A stretch of DNA of 64,000 nucleotides from Mycobacterium sp. 236(2023) (GTDB lineage: Bacteria > Actinomycetota > Actinomycetes > Mycobacteriales > Mycobacteriaceae), in contig NZ_JARSBP010000006.1 of NCBI RefSeq assembly GCF_029623955.1, forward strand, positions 372,001-436,000. Direction: 5' to 3'. The position numbers were made by a program, and so were the translations under genes. Shown piece after piece: positions 43,701-51,867 of the stretch. How positions within the stretch are numbered: the first letter of the stretch is position 1; each line of letters opens with the position of its first letter. The notes beneath the pieces are model-generated. The model was not told the DNA's origin, ran no database searches, and saw only the letters and a program-made list of their open reading frames with translations.

Positions 43701-46700
43701 CAGGGTCAGGCCGGGCGCCAGCGGAGCGCCGAACGTCGCGGTGACGCCGGTGTGGTCGGCGACCTTCTCCGGATCCCATTCGACGGTGACCTGCGCCGTG
43801 TTGTTCTCCACGGGCGGAAGGGTTTCCGGTCCGTCGACTCCCGCGGCGATCGCCAGCACCGAGCGCATCGCCTTCGAGGCGTCCTCGACGGTGACGATCG
43901 GCGCTCCGCCGTCCACCGTTGCCGTCGGCAGCGTGAAGCGGATCTCGATCCAGATGTCGGACAACGGGACGCTGAGCGTGACCGAGACGTTTCCGGCGCC
44001 GTCGCTGCTCTGTTCGAGGCGCGCACCGGTGTTCGGGTGCGTGGCGCTGGGCTTGCCCGGCACGTCGTTGACCTGCCACTCACCGGGCGCGCCGATGCGG
44101 TGCACCGGGTTGATCGCGGTGCGGCCTGCCCACAGCACGTCGGGCGAGTCGAGCACGACGGCCAGCGGACCGCTGACGTCGGCACGCGCCTGGCGACGAG
44201 ACACGACCGAAACCGGTTGCGCGCCTGCGGCGAGCACGCGGTCGACGATCTCTTGCTCGAACCGGTCGAGCAGTTCACCGACCGGCTCGTCGACGCGGGT
44301 GATGCCGACGACGGCCTGGGTTCCCGGGATGATGCAGACCTGGTCGGCGGTGTAGCGGGCGTCGTGCGCCTGCCACAGCGAGTCGCTGCGCCACCAACGG
44401 CGCACGTCCTTGTCGACGACGGGCACGAAGTTGACCGGCTTGCCGGGCTTCTTGCACAACGTCACGAAGAACGGCACGTCGGCCGGGTGCAGCTTGACGG
44501 TCTCGGCGTCGGGGTAGCGCGCGACCAGCGCGGCGATCGCTGCATCCGGATTGTCCAGCAGCGCTTGATCTTCGGAGTCGTCGTCGCCGGCCACGAACAG
44601 CGACTCGATCGGTCCCGAGTCCTTCTCGTTGAGGCGGGCCTCGGCGCGCTTGAGCATCTCCTCGAAGCGCTCACGCCAGGTGTCGGCCAGCCACGGGCTG
44701 CCGGGACCGGCCGTGTCGGCGGTGCTGTCGCCGTCGCCGATGGCGAGCTCGACGTAGCGCTTCAGCCACTGCAGGTAGGTCATGTCGCCGATGTCGCCGA
44801 AGTACGGCTTGGCGGTGTTGGCCATCGCGGCGATGATCTCGTCGCGGCGCTCGGCCACGGCGTCGGCGTCGCCGGCGACCTCGTCGAGCAGGCGGCCGCA
44901 TCGCGATGCGGTGTTGTCGATCTCGTGGATGTCGGCGCCGAGCTGGCTGCGACCGCTGGCCATGCCGTTGATGGCCTTGCCTGCGCCGACCCAGATGTCG
45001 GTGCCCGTCGTGTCGACGAGCATCTGCTTGACGGCCGGCGACGTGGTGGCCTCGAGAGTCGCCATCGCGGCGGTGCCGACCAGGATGCCGTCGACGGGCA
45101 TCTCCGGGAAGCCGTACGCCTTGGACCACTCACCCGACAGGTACTCGGCAGCCCGCTCCGGGGTGCCGATGCCGCCGCCGACGCAGATGGTGACGTTGGA
45201 GTACTTGCGCAGCTCGCCGTAGGTGGCCAGCAGCAGGTCGTCGAGGTCCTCCCACGAGTGGTGTCCGCCGGCGCGGCCGCCTTCGATGTGCACGATGACG
45301 TCGCGCTCGGGCACCTCGACCGCGATCTTGATGACGGACTTGATCTGGTCGACGGTGCCCGGCTTGAAGACGACGTTGCTGATGCCGACGGTGTGCAGTT
45401 CCTCGATCAGGTCGACGGCCTCTTCGAGGTCCGGGATACCGGCGGTGACGACCACGCCGTCGATGGGCGCGCCGGACTGGCGGGCCTTCTGCACCAGACG
45501 CTTGCCACCGACCTGCAGCTTCCAAAGGTAGGGGTCGAGGAACAGCGAGTTGAACTGGATCGCGCGGCCGGGTTCGAGCAGCTGCGTCAGCTCGGCGACG
45601 CGGGCGTCGAAGATCTCCTCGGTGACCTGTCCGCCACCGGCGAGCTCGGCCCAGTGGCCGGCGTTGGCGGCCGCGGCGACGATCTTGGCGTCCACCGTCG
45701 TCGGGGTCATGCCCGCGAGCAGGATCGGGGACCGGCCGGTGAGGCGGGTGAACTTCGTCGACGCCTTCACGGAACCGTCCGGCAGGGCGATGGCCTGCGG
45801 GGCATAGGTGGACCAGGCGGGTGCGACGGCGGGTGCGGCGCCGACGGTGAAGAGGCTGCGCTGGCCGGCGCGGGTGGCCGCGGGCACGATGCCGATGCCG
45901 AGGCCGCGGATCACCGGAGCGGTCAGCCGCGTGACGGTGTCGCTGGGGCCCAGGTCGACGATCCACTTTGCGCCGGTGGCGGCGAGCTCTTCGACCTCGG
46001 CGACCCAGTCGACGGGCTTGACGAAGATGGTTTCGGTCAGTCGACGGGTGAGCTCGCGGTCCAGGCCCGTGCGCGCTGCCCATTCGTTGACGAGTTCGAC
46101 CCCGCCGGCGAGGCGCGGGGTGTGGAAGCCGACCTCGACGTTGAGCTGGTTGAAGATCGGACGGAAGATCGCGCCGCCGCGCGTCTTGTTCTTGCGCTCG
46201 GCCTCTTCCTTCTCGGTGATCTTCTCGCAGTACAGCTCGAACCGGGCGAGCTGCTCGGGGGTGCCGGTGATCACGACGGAGCGACGGCCGTTGCGGATGG
46301 ACAGGGCCGGCGGGAGCACGGTGCGCACGTCCTGGGAGAACTCGTCGAGGAGCTCGGCCATCCGGGCGGGGTCGACGTTGAGGACGGACACCATCGGCGC
46401 TTTGTCACCACGGCCGACCATGCCGCAGCGGCGCGACACCAGCGATCCGGCGGCACCGATGAGCTGACCGATGGCGAGCAGTTCGACGTCGCGGGTTCCG
46501 CGGGCCTTGAGCGACTCGACCGCTGTGACGCCCTGAGAGTGGCCCGCGATGGCCACTGGGGGATGACCGTCCAGGTCGAGGCCCTGGCGCTTGAGGGCGC
46601 GCTGAGCGGCCATCTGGGTGAGCAAGATGCCGGGCCCGGAGATGGCCGCGGTGGTGAGGTCCTTGGCGGACGGCAGCGGCTCGTCGGCGGCCAGGGCGCG

Positions 46701-47000
46701 GATCCATTTCATCGGCTCGAAGCCGATGGGCCGGACGACGACGAGCTCGCGGGCGAGCGGCTCGAGCAGCAGTTCGGCCTCGGCGACGAGCTGGCTGATC
46801 TCGGACTCGATGCCGGCGGAGTTGACGAGCTCTTCGAGGTTCTCCAGCCAGGGGCCGCCCTGGCCGCCGAACGCCACCGCGTACGGCTCTCCGGAGTGCA
46901 GTCGATCGACGAGTGCGTGCGTTCCCGTCAGAGGTTCGAAGGCCTGGTCTTCGTGGCCGCTGGAGCCGGTGGATGCACGGTGCTGGTCGTTGATCGTCAC
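37707..47000 (-). CDS. fas: Type I fatty acid synthase (FAS-I)
   Basis: A 3097-residue multifunctional enzyme, full length for mycobacterial FAS-I. In order: acyltransferase (GHSQGV near 153), enoyl reductase (LLAGMTPTTVDAKIV near 420), MaoC-type dehydratase (SGDHNPIHTD near 1250), malonyl/palmitoyl transferase (GHSVGEYTAL near 1455), carrier domain (DGASSRRNQML, modified Ser near 1833), ketoreductase (TGASKGSIAASV near 2150) and ketosynthase (active Cys in ACATAAVS near 2746, His in KHDTSTLAN and SLTGHAKGG near 2898 and 2941). It makes the bimodal C16-C18 and C24-C26 acyl-CoAs used for phospholipids and mycolates. GTG start; GAGGAG ribosome-binding site eleven bases upstream. Confidence 0.98.
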   Translation of the reverse strand: MTINDQHRASTGSSGHEDQAFEPLTGTHALVDRLHSGEPYAVAFGGQGGPWLENLEELVNSAGIESEISQLVAEAELLLEPLARELVVVRPIGFEPMKWIRALAADEPLPSAKDLTTAAISGPGILLTQMAAQRALKRQGLDLDGHPPVAIAGHSQGVTAVESLKARGTRDVELLAIGQLIGAAGSLVSRRCGMVGRGDKAPMVSVLNVDPARMAELLDEFSQDVRTVLPPALSIRNGRRSVVITGTPEQLARFELYCEKITEKEEAERKNKTRGGAIFRPIFNQLNVEVGFHTPRLAGGVELVNEWAARTGLDRELTRRLTETIFVKPVDWVAEVEELAATGAKWIVDLGPSDTVTRLTAPVIRGLGIGIVPAATRAGQRSLFTVGAAPAVAPAWSTYAPQAIALPDGSVKASTKFTRLTGRSPILLAGMTPTTVDAKIVAAAANAGHWAELAGGGQVTEEIFDARVAELTQLLEPGRAIQFNSLFLDPYLWKLQVGGKRLVQKARQSGAPIDGVVVTAGIPDLEEAVDLIEELHTVGISNVVFKPGTVDQIKSVIKIAVEVPERDVIVHIEGGRAGGHHSWEDLDDLLLATYGELRKYSNVTICVGGGIGTPERAAEYLSGEWSKAYGFPEMPVDGILVGTAAMATLEATTSPAVKQMLVDTTGTDIWVGAGKAINGMASGRSQLGADIHEIDNTASRCGRLLDEVAGDADAVAERRDEIIAAMANTAKPYFGDIGDMTYLQWLKRYVELAIGDGDSTADTAGPGSPWLADTWRERFEEMLKRAEARLNEKDSGPIESLFVAGDDDSEDQALLDNPDAAIAALVARYPDAETVKLHPADVPFFVTLCKKPGKPVNFVPVVDKDVRRWWRSDSLWQAHDARYTADQVCIIPGTQAVVGITRVDEPVGELLDRFEQEIVDRVLAAGAQPVSVVSRRQARADVSGPLAVVLDSPDVLWAGRTAINPVHRIGAPGEWQVNDVPGKPSATHPNTGARLEQSSDGAGNVSVTLSVPLSDIWIEIRFTLPTATVDGGAPIVTVEDASKAMRSVLAIAAGVDGPETLPPVENNTAQVTVEWDPEKVADHTGVTATFGAPLAPGLTLVPDALVGLCWPAVFSAIGSALTDDGFPVVEGLLSLVHLDHAAHLLESMPATKSELSVKATALAATDTEVGRVVPVEVTIADAEGVVLATLEERFAIRGRTGAVELADPVRAGGAITDNATDTPRRRRRDVTVTAPVDMSAFAVVSGDHNPIHTDRAAALLAGLKRPIVHGMWLSAAAQHAVTATDGRATPPARLVGWTSRFLGMVLPGDEIEFRIDRVGIDRGAEIVEVAAKVDGELVMAATAQLAAPKTVYAFPGQGIQSKGMGMDVRARSKAARKVWDTADKFTRETLGFSVLHVVRDNPTSLIASGVHYHHPEGVLYLTQFTQVAMATVAAAQVAEMREQGAFVEGAIACGHSVGEYTALACVSGVYELEALLEVVFHRGSKMHDIVPRDAQGRSNYRLAAIRPSQIDLDDADVKSFIAEISERTGEFLEIVNFNLRGSQYAIAGTVAGLEALEEEVERRREISGGKRSFILVPGIDVPFHSSVLRVGVADFRRALERVMPTDADPELLIGRYIPNLVPRPFTLDRDFIQEIRDLVPAEPLDEILADYDTWRNERPSELMRKVVIELLAWQFASPVRWIETQDLLFIEEAAGGMGIERFVEIGVKNAPTVAGLATNTLKLPEYSHNTTEVLNAERDAAVLFATDTDPEPDVEESAGDEAPVAEAAPAAAAPAEAAPAAPAPAAAPSGGPRPDDIVFDAADATTALIALSAKIRIDQIEALDSIESITDGASSRRNQMLVDLGSELNLGAIDGAAEADLAGLKGQVTKLARTYKPFGPVLSDAINDQLRTVLGPSGKRPAYIVERVKKTWELGDGWGKHVTAEVALGTREGSSVRGGALGGLHDGALADAAAVDKAIDAAVTAVGARRGIPVSLPSAAGGGGGVVDSAALGEFAEQVTGPNGVLANAARAILDQLGHSAAISTPEPSADAELIDLVTAELGADWPRLVAPSFDGRKAVLFDDRWASAREDLAKIWLTEEDDLEADWVRLSERFEGTGHVVGTQATYWQGKALAAGLNIHASLYARVAAGAENPGKGRYNDEVAVVTGASKGSIAASVVAQLLDGGATVIATTSKLDDSRLEFYRGLYRDNARFGAKLWVLPANMASYNDIDALVEWVGTEQSESLGPKSIHLKDALTPTLLFPFAAPRVGGDLSEAGSRSEMEMKVLLWAVQRLIAGLSHIGADRDIAARLHVVLPGSPNRGMFGGDGAYGESKSALDAVVSRWKAETSWAQRVSLAHALIGWTRGTGLMGHNDVIVDGVEAAGVTTYSTEQMASMLLALCDVETKVAAAREPVQADLTGGLAEVDLDLSDLAAKARERAAEAPADDDEDVQSDGHTIAALPSPPRPAAPAPAPEWAPLDVDPADLVVIVGGAELGPYGSSRTRFEMEIDNELSAAGVLELAWTTGLIKWEDDPQPGWYDTESGDLVDEADLVERYHDVVVERVGIREFVGDAAIDPDHSAPLLVSVFLDKDFSFVVSSEADARAFVQFDPEHTVISPVPDSADWNVTRKAGTEIRVPRKSKLSRTVGAQIPTGFDPQVWGVTPDMANSIDRVALWNLVATVDAFLSAGFSPTELMRWVHPSLVASTQGTGMGGLTSMQTMFHGNLLDKNKPNDILQETLPNVVAAHVIQSYVGSYGSMIHPVGACATAAVSLEEGVDKIRLGKAEVVVTGGYDDLTLEAVIGFGDMAATADTEVMRAKGISDSRFSRANDRRRLGFVEAQGGGTILLARGDLALRMGLPVLAVVAYAQSYADGVHTSIPAPGLGALGAGRGGRESVLAKALNKLGVGADDVAVISKHDTSTLANDPNEQELHERLADSMGRSEGAPLFIVSQKSLTGHAKGGAAVFQTMGLCQILRDGVIPPNRSLDCVDEDLATSAHFVWPRETLRMGDKYPLKAGLVTSLGFGHVSGLIALVHPEAFLATLTPEQRTEYTAAAQERTLAGQRRLVSAIAGGRPMYERPDGRRFDHDHPEKSQEAAMLLDMASRLGDDDVYRR

Positions 47001-47577
47001 GTCTTGTGTTCTCCTCGGTGCTGTTTTCGCGCTACATCACTAGGTCTGAGGCTTGTGGTGGGCCCTTCTTCGGGCCTGCTGTGGCGCTCGCCGCGGTGCT
47101 TGCCTGTGCACCCTGCGTCGGCCTTGCGATTCGGCGTCGAATCCGGCTGGAGCGATCCGCAGCGCTCAGGGGGTCCACGTCGTCGGAACCGCGGGCGGGC
47201 ACTTCAGCCGTACTAAGAGTGTCATAAGAGACTGCACCAGTTTGGCGCCACAAATGGTTACTGGCGAGTTCTACGCATCGGTAACCACGAGTTGCATAAC
47301 GCGCCGTTTGCGGCGCCCCGCGGCTATCCGGGACAAACGTCCTGCATGCAGGTGGTTACGGTCCAGTAAGAAAGAACTGCAGTTCAAAGCAGTATTGTTA
47401 CTGAATCGTTATCTGAGAAATTCGGTTCTCATGTCGTGTTCGGCGGACGCCATCTGAGGCGACACGATCGGAAAAAGTGTCTTGTCGACGCTTCGTTGAA
47501 CGGACACAAGTTTGCTGCAAAAACCTACTAGCGAGTAAGACCGGTCGCTTCGGCGGGGTGTTTTCGGGTCCGACTAA
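47001..47577. promoter_or_regulatory. fas promoter region with clustered palindromes
   Basis: No gene is supported here. TGGTTAC (47255-47261) and GTAACCA (47281-47287) form an inverted repeat with a 19-base spacer; TGGTTAC recurs at 47353-47359 and TTGTTAC at 47395-47401. Two perfect 12-base palindromes lie nearby: CCTGCATGCAGG (47341-47352) and GAACTGCAGTTC (47374-47385). The TetR-type regulator FasR is known to bind fas promoters in mycobacteria, but which of these elements it recognises is not established here. Confidence 0.5.
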
Positions 47578-48170
47578 GGCCCGCTGGCCGAAAGTGGGCT
47601 TGAGAACGTGGGTGATGTCGACGCCGATCCCCGCCACTGTGCGCGCATCGATCTCGACCTGGTGCAGGTGGGCGGCAGGCTGCGCGACGCGCCCCGGCGA
47701 GGCCCAATTGTGCTGCCAGCACTAGGCGCCGAGACCGTCCTGAAGAGCCACTCGATCATCTTCGAGTGGGCGCAGACGCCGGTGCGCTGGTGTCCGAGCA
47801 CTCGCTCCCCAGCCTCTCAGATACGGCGCCACCTGCCGCTTGTACTGCTCGTGGGTGGGGTCGTCATCGATGGACGCATAGATCGGCGCACCGACGGGAC
47901 CCCCTCCGGCCACGTGCAATTGCCAGCCCCGGGTCGCGTGCTGAACACCGGCGGACTCCCCCGGTAACCAGTCGGCGGTCGGACACGTATCTGATCGCGC
48001 CGAGTGCGCCGGATTCACCTAAGTCTGCGGCACTGAGCACGCCGGCGGCGTAGTCGAGCAGAATACCCAGCGGCTCGGCTGAAGCCAGCGGAGTGATGGC
48101 GGCCGGGCCGAGGCCCGCCGTCAGGGCGCCAAGCCCCAAGGCGGCCGGAGTTGCCGCGGCGGCGTACCTG
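47578..48170 (-). pseudogene. Degenerate DUF1906 protein (Rv2525c-type, glycoside-hydrolase-like secreted protein)
   Basis: Read leftward, the three frames each carry family-like pieces in the right order: LLDYAAGVLSAADLGESG then GAIRYVSDRR (frame 1), TADWLPGESAGVQHA and APIYASIDDDPTHEQYK (frame 2), VLGHQRTGVCAHSKMIEW (frame 3), then QDGLGA followed by an in-frame TAG (47722-47724), CWQHNWASPG, PAAHLHQVEID and IGVDITHVLKPTFGQ. Relative to the intact protein as I remember it, the signal sequence is lost, about 37 codons after YVSDRR are missing, there are compensating frame changes, and the native stop is gone. Rv2525c sits next to fas in M. tuberculosis, so the position agrees. Confidence 0.85.
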
Positions 48171-48173
48171 GGC

Positions 48174-48911
48174 TCAGGCGCCGCGCCTGGGCTCCCATTC
48201 GCCGCCCAGCAGGATGCCCGCGGTGTAGCCGGACGCGGACGTGACCATATGGCGGCGCGTCGCCTGGTCGAACTTGGACGCCATCACTTTCTCGCCCAGG
48301 GCACGGAAGTCCTGGACGACTCGCCGGATCTCATCCATCTCGTGCGGGCGCGGAAGGTAGTCGGTGCCGACCCGGGCTTGATACAGCTCGACCAGACTGG
48401 TGACGAATGCCTCTGCCACGTCGTCCACAGAATCCTCGGCGGCCTCGACGAAGCGCAGCAGCGCCCGCACATACAGCAGTTGGTCGGGCGCGCGCTCCAG
48501 GATCTCCGCCGCCTCGCCGTCGATCAGCATGACCCTGCCGCCCACGACCTCGGCCATGCCGTACTCGACGAGGCGGCGGCCCTCGTCACTGCGTGGATCG
48601 ATGGACACGACCCTGCTGTGGTTGTGCGGTTCGTCGGAGGCGCCGAGCACCGCCCGCTGCAGACCGAGGATGTCCGCCAGGTCGGTGCCCTGACGCATGC
48701 TCGCGAAGAACTCCGCGATGTGCGCAGAGTTGTAGCCCTTGCGCAGCAACTGACTGATGGTGTTGAGCTGCGACAGGTGGTAGTCGTCGTACAGGGCAGA
48801 CCGGCCGACCCTGCGGGGTGGATCGAGCAGCCCGCGCTCGCGGTAGGCCCGGATGTTTCGGGCGCTGACTCCCGACGCTCGAGCGAGGTCTTCCAGCCGA
48901 TACTCAGCCAT
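48174..48911 (-). CDS. MerR-family transcriptional regulator
   Basis: A 245-residue regulator from ATG 48911. The winged HTH (about 3-70) begins YRLEDLARASGVSARNIRAYRERGLLDPPRR, a clear MerR signature. The long C-terminal helical region (about 80-230) suggests an effector domain, without the Cys pattern of metal sensors. It ends four bases before the DUF1906 pseudogene on the same strand. The target is unknown; the promoter of the divergent MFS gene is a reasonable candidate. Confidence 0.85.
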   Translation of the reverse strand: MAEYRLEDLARASGVSARNIRAYRERGLLDPPRRVGRSALYDDYHLSQLNTISQLLRKGYNSAHIAEFFASMRQGTDLADILGLQRAVLGASDEPHNHSRVVSIDPRSDEGRRLVEYGMAEVVGGRVMLIDGEAAEILERAPDQLLYVRALLRFVEAAEDSVDDVAEAFVTSLVELYQARVGTDYLPRPHEMDEIRRVVQDFRALGEKVMASKFDQATRRHMVTSASGYTAGILLGGEWEPRRGA

Positions 48912-49262
48912 GCAGCGGACACTCCACACGTGAGGGACGGTAGGCCGGGCGGTGGCCAGGGTGGTGCATGTAAACACTCTAACCGCACCGCGTGCAGAAT
49001 GAGCGAAGTATCCCCGCCATCGCCTGGCGTAGGTCCTTCAGGCGAATATGAGCGGCTATCAGGGCAAATTCTGAACATCTAGTTAATTTGTCGACGTCAT
49101 GGTGCAGTTTTAGCCAACTTGGCGACCTCTTCGATCGGATTCCGGCGACTGCGTGCGGGCATTCCGATTGGCGCACGAGGCCCCCGGTGCGCGACGATGG
49201 AACTTCCTGCCGACTCGGGCAGGACATTAAGACAAAGTCAGCTAATTGTGAGGTGCCTGCGA
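48912..49262. promoter_or_regulatory. Divergent promoter region between the MerR and MFS genes
   Basis: This 351-base gap between two divergent genes holds no convincing small gene. A partly symmetric GTAAACACTCTAAC lies near 48970-48983, about 60 bases upstream of the MerR start. It resembles the spaced dyads that MerR proteins bind, but the symmetry is imperfect. No confident -35 or -10 can be placed. Confidence 0.35.
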
Positions 49263-50516
49263 GTGCGTCCCTGGATCATCTGGGCGACGGGTTTGCTCGC
49301 GTACATCGTCGCCGTCCTGGACCGGACCACACTCGGGGTGTCCGGACTGGCCGCGGCCGACCGATTTTCCGCGGGCCCGAGCCTGCTCTCGACGTTCGTC
49401 GTCCTCCAGGTCGTCGTGTACGCCGGCGCCCAGGTTCCCGCTGGGCTGCTCCTCGACCGTTATGGATCTCGCGCGCTCATCGTGTCGGGTGCCGCACTGA
49501 TGTCTTCGGGTCAGTTGGTGCTCGCATTCACCGAATCCCTGCCGACGGCCATCGCCGCCCGCGCCGTCGTCGGCCTCGGTGATGCGTTCACGTTCATCTC
49601 CGTGCTGCGCCTGGTCCCGCACTGGTTCGCGCCACGGCAGATCCCGGTCGTCACCCAGTTGACGGGGATCGTCGGGCAACTCGGCCAGGTGCTGTCGGCA
49701 GTGCCGTTCGTCGCGGTGCTGACCGCTGCCGGATGGTCGGTTGCTTACATCTCCGCCGCGGCGTTCGGCGTGATGTCGATCGTGCTGACCCTGCTCGTCG
49801 TCAAGAACGCCCCCGCCGGAGTCGTGACGACGTCGGAGGCGATTTGGGTCCGAGACACGCTTCGCAGTGTCAAGACGGTGTGGCTACGCCCCGGCACCCG
49901 CCTCGGCTTCTTCACTCACATGGGCACCCAGTTCTCTGTCACCGTGTTCGCCCTGATGTGGGGCGTGCCGTATCTCACCGAGGCACAAGGTCTTTCCCAC
50001 GGCGTCGCCGGTGCGCTACTGAGCCTTTCGGTTGCCAGCGCCATCGGCAGTGGCGTGCTGATCGGGATCCTCACCGGCCGCTACCCGCACCGTCGCTCCC
50101 GCATGGTGCTCGCCATCATCGTCAGCAATGCGCTGATGTGGACCGTCGTACTGGCCCTACCCGGACCGGCGCCACTGTGGCTGCTCGTGCTGTTGATCGT
50201 GGTGATCTCGGCCGGCGGCCCGGGCTCGATGGTGGGTTTCGATTTCGCGAGAACGTTCAACACCAGAGCGACCCTCGGCACTGCCCAGGGCATGGTCAAC
50301 ATGGGCGGATTCCTCGCCTCCCTGTTGCTGATGCTGGCAATGGGCTTGGCCATGGAGGCAGGGGGCGGCATCTCGTTCGAATCATTCCGGGTCGCGTGGA
50401 CGTTGCAGTACATCGTGTGGGCGCTGGCGGTCGTGGGCATTCTCATCACCCGCCACAAGACCCGCAGACAACTCGCCGCCGACGGCAGGGGTCTGGCGAA
50501 TTCGGTCCCGTCCTAG
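49263..50516 (+). CDS. MFS permease
   Basis: A 417-residue transporter with twelve hydrophobic segments. The MFS loop 2-3 signature is AGLLLDRYGSRALIVSG. GTG 49263 (RPWIIWATG) is taken as start because GAGG lies about nine bases upstream; GTG 49248 is possible, and the frame is open further up. The first helix runs straight from the start. No substrate can be inferred. It is divergent from the MerR gene and convergent with ltrA, whose stop is three bases away. Confidence 0.85.
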   Translation: MRPWIIWATGLLAYIVAVLDRTTLGVSGLAAADRFSAGPSLLSTFVVLQVVVYAGAQVPAGLLLDRYGSRALIVSGAALMSSGQLVLAFTESLPTAIAARAVVGLGDAFTFISVLRLVPHWFAPRQIPVVTQLTGIVGQLGQVLSAVPFVAVLTAAGWSVAYISAAAFGVMSIVLTLLVVKNAPAGVVTTSEAIWVRDTLRSVKTVWLRPGTRLGFFTHMGTQFSVTVFALMWGVPYLTEAQGLSHGVAGALLSLSVASAIGSGVLIGILTGRYPHRRSRMVLAIIVSNALMWTVVLALPGPAPLWLLVLLIVVISAGGPGSMVGFDFARTFNTRATLGTAQGMVNMGGFLASLLLMLAMGLAMEAGGGISFESFRVAWTLQYIVWALAVVGILITRHKTRRQLAADGRGLANSVPS

Positions 50517-50518
50517 CG

Positions 50519-51775
50519 TCACCGTCGGCTTCTCGCCACTGCGGCTGCCGTGTGCCGGTGGCCCACGAGTTCGTAGCCCACGACGGACACCACCGGGGCC
50601 AGCGTGACGACCAGCAGGCAATTGGCCATCGAAATCCCGTTGGAGGCAAGCAGTACCGCCACACCCAGAACCGCCGCGGTGAGCGTCACCAGCAGCACGT
50701 GGAACGGCTCGACCTTGTGCGCCAACAGCGCGTAGAGCACGTAGATCGTCAGGATGTACAAGCCGACGGGAATGACGACCGAGAGCACCGTGGCGACCGA
50801 GGACAGCTCGGAATGGTGCTCGATGTAATACGCGGCCGCATGCAACCCGGCGCCGGTCGCGACGATCGAGGCGAACACCACGATGTGCAGGTATCCGAAC
50901 CAGAAGGACCGTTCGCGGCGGACGTGCAGGATGTCGGCCTGCGGCAACACGAAATAGGTCCACCACATGCCGAAGGTCAGGCCGATGCCGGCGACCGCGA
51001 TGAACACCGCTTCGACTGACCAGCCCTGCGCCTCCACGACAGCGCTGAGCGACGCGACAGTGCCGACCACACCCTCACCCAGAGCGATGATGGTGAACAG
51101 TCCGTACCTCTCGACGATGTGGTGCGCATGCCACGGGGTACCGCCCTGTTTGAGCTCGGCGATGACGGGGCCCATCACCTCCACGAGCACCAGAGTCAGC
51201 ACGATCGCAGTGGTGGCAGGTACCGACGTGTGCACGAATATCGCTGCGATCCAGCCGATCTGGGCGATCGTGATCCACAAAGCGTATGTCAGGCAGGCTT
51301 TGCGGCGTTCGGGGTCCTGGCTGGCGGCGCGTAACCATTGAGCGACCATCGCGACGCGCATGACCACGTAGCCGGCCACGACGATCTCGTTCTCGACGTG
51401 TCCTCCGTGTTCGATCGACGCATACATCTGGGGCAGTCCCAGCGCCAGGATGACCACGCCGACCATCTGCAGCATCGTCGTCAGCCGGTAGACCCAATCG
51501 TCGGTGTCGTAGGCCGAGGCGAACCAGCTGAAGTTGATCCACGCCCAGCACACCGAGAACATCGCGAAGAAAAACCCCGCGAGCCCCGCGGCCACGTGAC
51601 CGACGGCGAGCAGATGCGAGAACTGCGAGGCCGCGATGCCGAAGGCGATGACGAACGTCAGGTCGAACAGCAGTTCCAGTGGTGTGGCGACCCGGCCGAC
51701 TTCATGGGGGTCACGCCCGGCCATCTTCTTGATTCGGTGCAACTGTCCTGCCGGTGGCCGCGGTTGTTCTGTCAC
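50519..51775 (-). CDS. LtrA-family membrane protein (low-temperature requirement A)
   Basis: A 418-residue membrane protein with about ten hydrophobic helices. The N-terminal region has the LtrA signature ATPLELLFDLTFVIAFGIAAS, and the central ERYGLFTIIALGEGVVG motif with its Glu residues matches the family's conserved core. LtrA proteins are widespread in actinobacteria and of unknown function; the name comes from a Listeria cold phenotype. ATG at 51775. It lies tail-to-tail with the MFS permease and head-to-head with the first IspD-like gene (93 bases). Confidence 0.88.
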   Translation of the reverse strand: MTEQPRPPAGQLHRIKKMAGRDPHEVGRVATPLELLFDLTFVIAFGIAASQFSHLLAVGHVAAGLAGFFFAMFSVCWAWINFSWFASAYDTDDWVYRLTTMLQMVGVVILALGLPQMYASIEHGGHVENEIVVAGYVVMRVAMVAQWLRAASQDPERRKACLTYALWITIAQIGWIAAIFVHTSVPATTAIVLTLVLVEVMGPVIAELKQGGTPWHAHHIVERYGLFTIIALGEGVVGTVASLSAVVEAQGWSVEAVFIAVAGIGLTFGMWWTYFVLPQADILHVRRERSFWFGYLHIVVFASIVATGAGLHAAAYYIEHHSELSSVATVLSVVIPVGLYILTIYVLYALLAHKVEPFHVLLVTLTAAVLGVAVLLASNGISMANCLLVVTLAPVVSVVGYELVGHRHTAAAVARSRR

Positions 51776-51867
51776 AGCTCATCCCCTTTCATCCGCCGGG
51801 CAGAGCGTAGCTTCGCGCGGCGCGTTCGACGCGGCCGCCGAACCGGGAGCCGCGATAGGGTCGCGTC

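Noticed and set aside
37500..47216. Two open frames of more than 1500 codons on the strand opposite fas
   Set aside because: They are antisense shadows of fas caused by high GC content: their stop-free frame mirrors the codon usage of fas. Their predicted proteins are rich in Arg, His, Gly and Asp and show no domains.
47398..48139. Separate short genes in the region behind fas
   Set aside because: Individually they look like small hypothetical genes, but their pieces align in order to one DUF1906 protein across three frames, so they are annotated as a single pseudogene.
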